From positions 496,001 through 560,000 of the forward strand of contig NZ_CP011834.1 of the NCBI RefSeq assembly GCF_001412575.1: a DNA stretch of 64,000 bases, in the 5' to 3' direction. Made by a program: the position numbers and the translations under genes. The stretch is from Limnohabitans sp. 103DPR2 (GTDB lineage: Bacteria; Pseudomonadota; Gammaproteobacteria; Burkholderiales; Burkholderiaceae_C). The notes under the pieces were generated by a model that did not search any database, was not told the origin of the DNA, and worked only from the letters and a program-made list of their open reading frames with translations. How positions within the stretch are numbered: the stretch's first letter is position 1; each line of letters opens with the position of its first letter. Of the stretch, positions 62,956 to 64,000 are shown in pieces.

Positions 62956-64000
62956 TTATTGATTGGTGTAAGTGGCCATCATGCCGTCAAAGGTGCTCTT
63001 CAGGCTGGTTTGGAGGCTCTTCGATTGGCCCACCAACGAGTCCATATTGGCAAATTGTTTGTTGTATCGGGCCAAAAGGGCCGTCATGCGGGTGTCCAAG
63101 TCGGCCAGTTGCTTTTTGTAGTCCGAGATTTTGGTGGTCAGGTTGGTACTTTGGGTGGTCAACGCCGCCGTTGGGTCCAGCATTGCAGTCAGTTTTTTGA
63201 CGGCTTCGCCCGCGGTACCAGAGGGTAGTACGGAATATTTGCTTTGGTTTTCTCGGTTGCCAGTGACCAATGTGACCACATTGTCGTAATTTGTTTGCAA
63301 TGCGCTGTCGAGTTTGGTCTTGTCGATCGACAAAACGCCCTTTTGGTCAATGCTAAAGCCGATGTCTCTTAAAGCCGTTAAACCACCAGCGGGCGTGGTG
63401 GAATTGCTGGTGATCATTTGCCGAATTTGGCTGCGTACTGTGCTCACAATGGAGTTGCCCACCAAAGTGGCGCCGTAGGTGTCTACCGTGGACTTTGGAT
63501 CGGACACCACGCCCAGCATGGTGTTGGCATCGTTGTAGGCGGTGACCAATGCATCCAATTTACTGCTCACAGAGGATGTGTCTCTGGAGAACACCAAATT
63601 GGCCGGCACACCAGCGGTGGTGGTTGCCGTTAAATTCAAGGTGGTGCCAGCAATGGCGTCTGTGATCGTATTTTTGCTAGACGTCATGGCCATGCCGTCT
63701 ACATTGAAGCTTGCATCCTGGGCTGTCTGCAGTGTTTTGCCAAAGCTGATGCCAGACACTTCGCCTCCGCCAACGCCAGCTTTGAGGCTGGTCAAAGAGA
63801 ATGCATTGCTGGCGCCTGTTGAGCCAGTCACCATGATGCGGTAGGGCGTGGCAATGTTGCCTGTGTTGATCAGCTGAGCGGTAACGCCTAAATTGGCCGA
63901 ATTGATGGCGGCCACAATGCCTGCTGGCGTGGTTGCATCGGCCGCAATGGCAATGTTGTTGGCAAATTGCGAGCCGGTGGGTGTTGCAATATCGGCTGCG
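62956..64000 (-). CDS. fliD: Flagellar filament capping protein FliD (5' end outside window)
   Basis: FliD caps the filament and folds incoming flagellin. The frame is open through the right edge, so the N-terminal part is missing; the visible 347 residues include IMVTGSTGASNAF, SGISFGKTLQTAQDASFNVDGMAMTSSKNTITDAIAGTTLNL (typical FliD core) and the C-terminal coiled coil KKLTAMLDPTAALTTQSTNLTTKISDYKKQLADLDTRMTALLARYNKQFANMDSLV. The internal GTG at 63915 is not the real start. Confidence 0.95.
   Translation of the reverse strand, partial: AADIATPTGSQFANNIAIAADATTPAGIVAAINSANLGVTAQLINTGNIATPYRIMVTGSTGASNAFSLTSLKAGVGGGEVSGISFGKTLQTAQDASFNVDGMAMTSSKNTITDAIAGTTLNLTATTTAGVPANLVFSRDTSSVSSKLDALVTAYNDANTMLGVVSDPKSTVDTYGATLVGNSIVSTVRSQIRQMITSNSTTPAGGLTALRDIGFSIDQKGVLSIDKTKLDSALQTNYDNVVTLVTGNRENQSKYSVLPSGTAGEAVKKLTAMLDPTAALTTQSTNLTTKISDYKKQLADLDTRMTALLARYNKQFANMDSLVGQSKSLQTSLKSTFDGMMATYTNQ

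Overview
The window reads as a contiguous piece of a betaproteobacterial chromosome, most likely Burkholderiales, family Comamonadaceae (Limnohabitans- or Rhodoferax-like). This rests on protein style (NtrY with a short NtrX-type regulator, the trpEG-trpDC block, RpoB/RpoC, the tuf-tRNA-secE-nusG arrangement) and on gene order. I cannot name the species. Coding density is high, no gap without a gene exceeds about 300 bases, and I see no insertion sequence, prophage or CRISPR array.

Layout. (1) 1-1018: the 3' part of a glycerol-3-phosphate dehydrogenase gene. (2) 1.1-10.0 kb: the spc and alpha ribosomal operons (rplN to rplQ, with secY and rpoA), starting from their own promoter after glpD rather than following the S10 operon, and without infA between secY and rpmJ. 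(3) 10.1-12.3 kb: initiator tRNA, then thiL-pgpA-pncC on the minus strand. (4) 12.3-19.1 kb: rpe, then a tryptophan operon (trpL leader peptide, trpE, trpG, a threonine aldolase gene, trpD, trpC) and ung. (5) 19.2-33.3 kb: tRNA-Tyr, -Gly, -Thr, tuf, tRNA-Trp, secE, nusG, rplKAJL, rpoB, rpoC, closed by a strong terminator. (6) 33.3-42.7 kb: a LemA-like protein, rsmB, a DUF4390-type protein, the ntrY/ntrX-type two-component pair, a LytS/LytTR-type pair, a DamX-like SPOR protein and a YkgJ-type cysteine-cluster protein. (7) 42.9-49.7 kb: an accessory stretch with a tandem-domain hypothetical protein, an AT-richer HTH-GHKL ATPase-STAS-like gene next to tRNA-Phe, an MFS transporter, an unusual alpha-carbonic anhydrase, a lipoprotein, a surface-adhesin-E-like protein and a methyltransferase-like protein. 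(8) 49.7-64 kb: a flagellar cluster on the minus strand: fliD (cut by the window end), flaG, fliC, a small helical-repeat protein, a very large second flagellin, a sigma54 activator, fliE, fliF, fliG, fliH, fliI, fliJ and the methyltransferase-like gene.

How the parts work together. Regions 2 and 5 encode much of the ribosome, the core RNA polymerase subunits alpha, beta and beta', EF-Tu, the SecYE translocon core and NusG. Hairpins sit at expected control points (before rpsD, rpoA, rplQ, rplK, rplJ and rpoB). The trp operon carries a 27-residue leader peptide with two near-adjacent Trp codons, pointing to attenuation. The flagellar genes form a regulatory cascade readable in the DNA: near-consensus sigma54 sites precede the activator gene and the helical-repeat gene, and sigma28 (FliA) sites precede flaG and fliC.

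The most unusual candidate is the gene at 43714-44739. It encodes a winged-helix-like N-terminus, a GHKL ATPase core and a C-terminal STAS-like (DUF4325) domain in one chain. Three direct repeats spaced exactly 21 bp apart lie against its ribosome-binding site, and it sits at the 3' end of a tRNA-Phe gene. Its function is unknown to me; it looks like a self-contained, self-regulated switch or stress/defence module.
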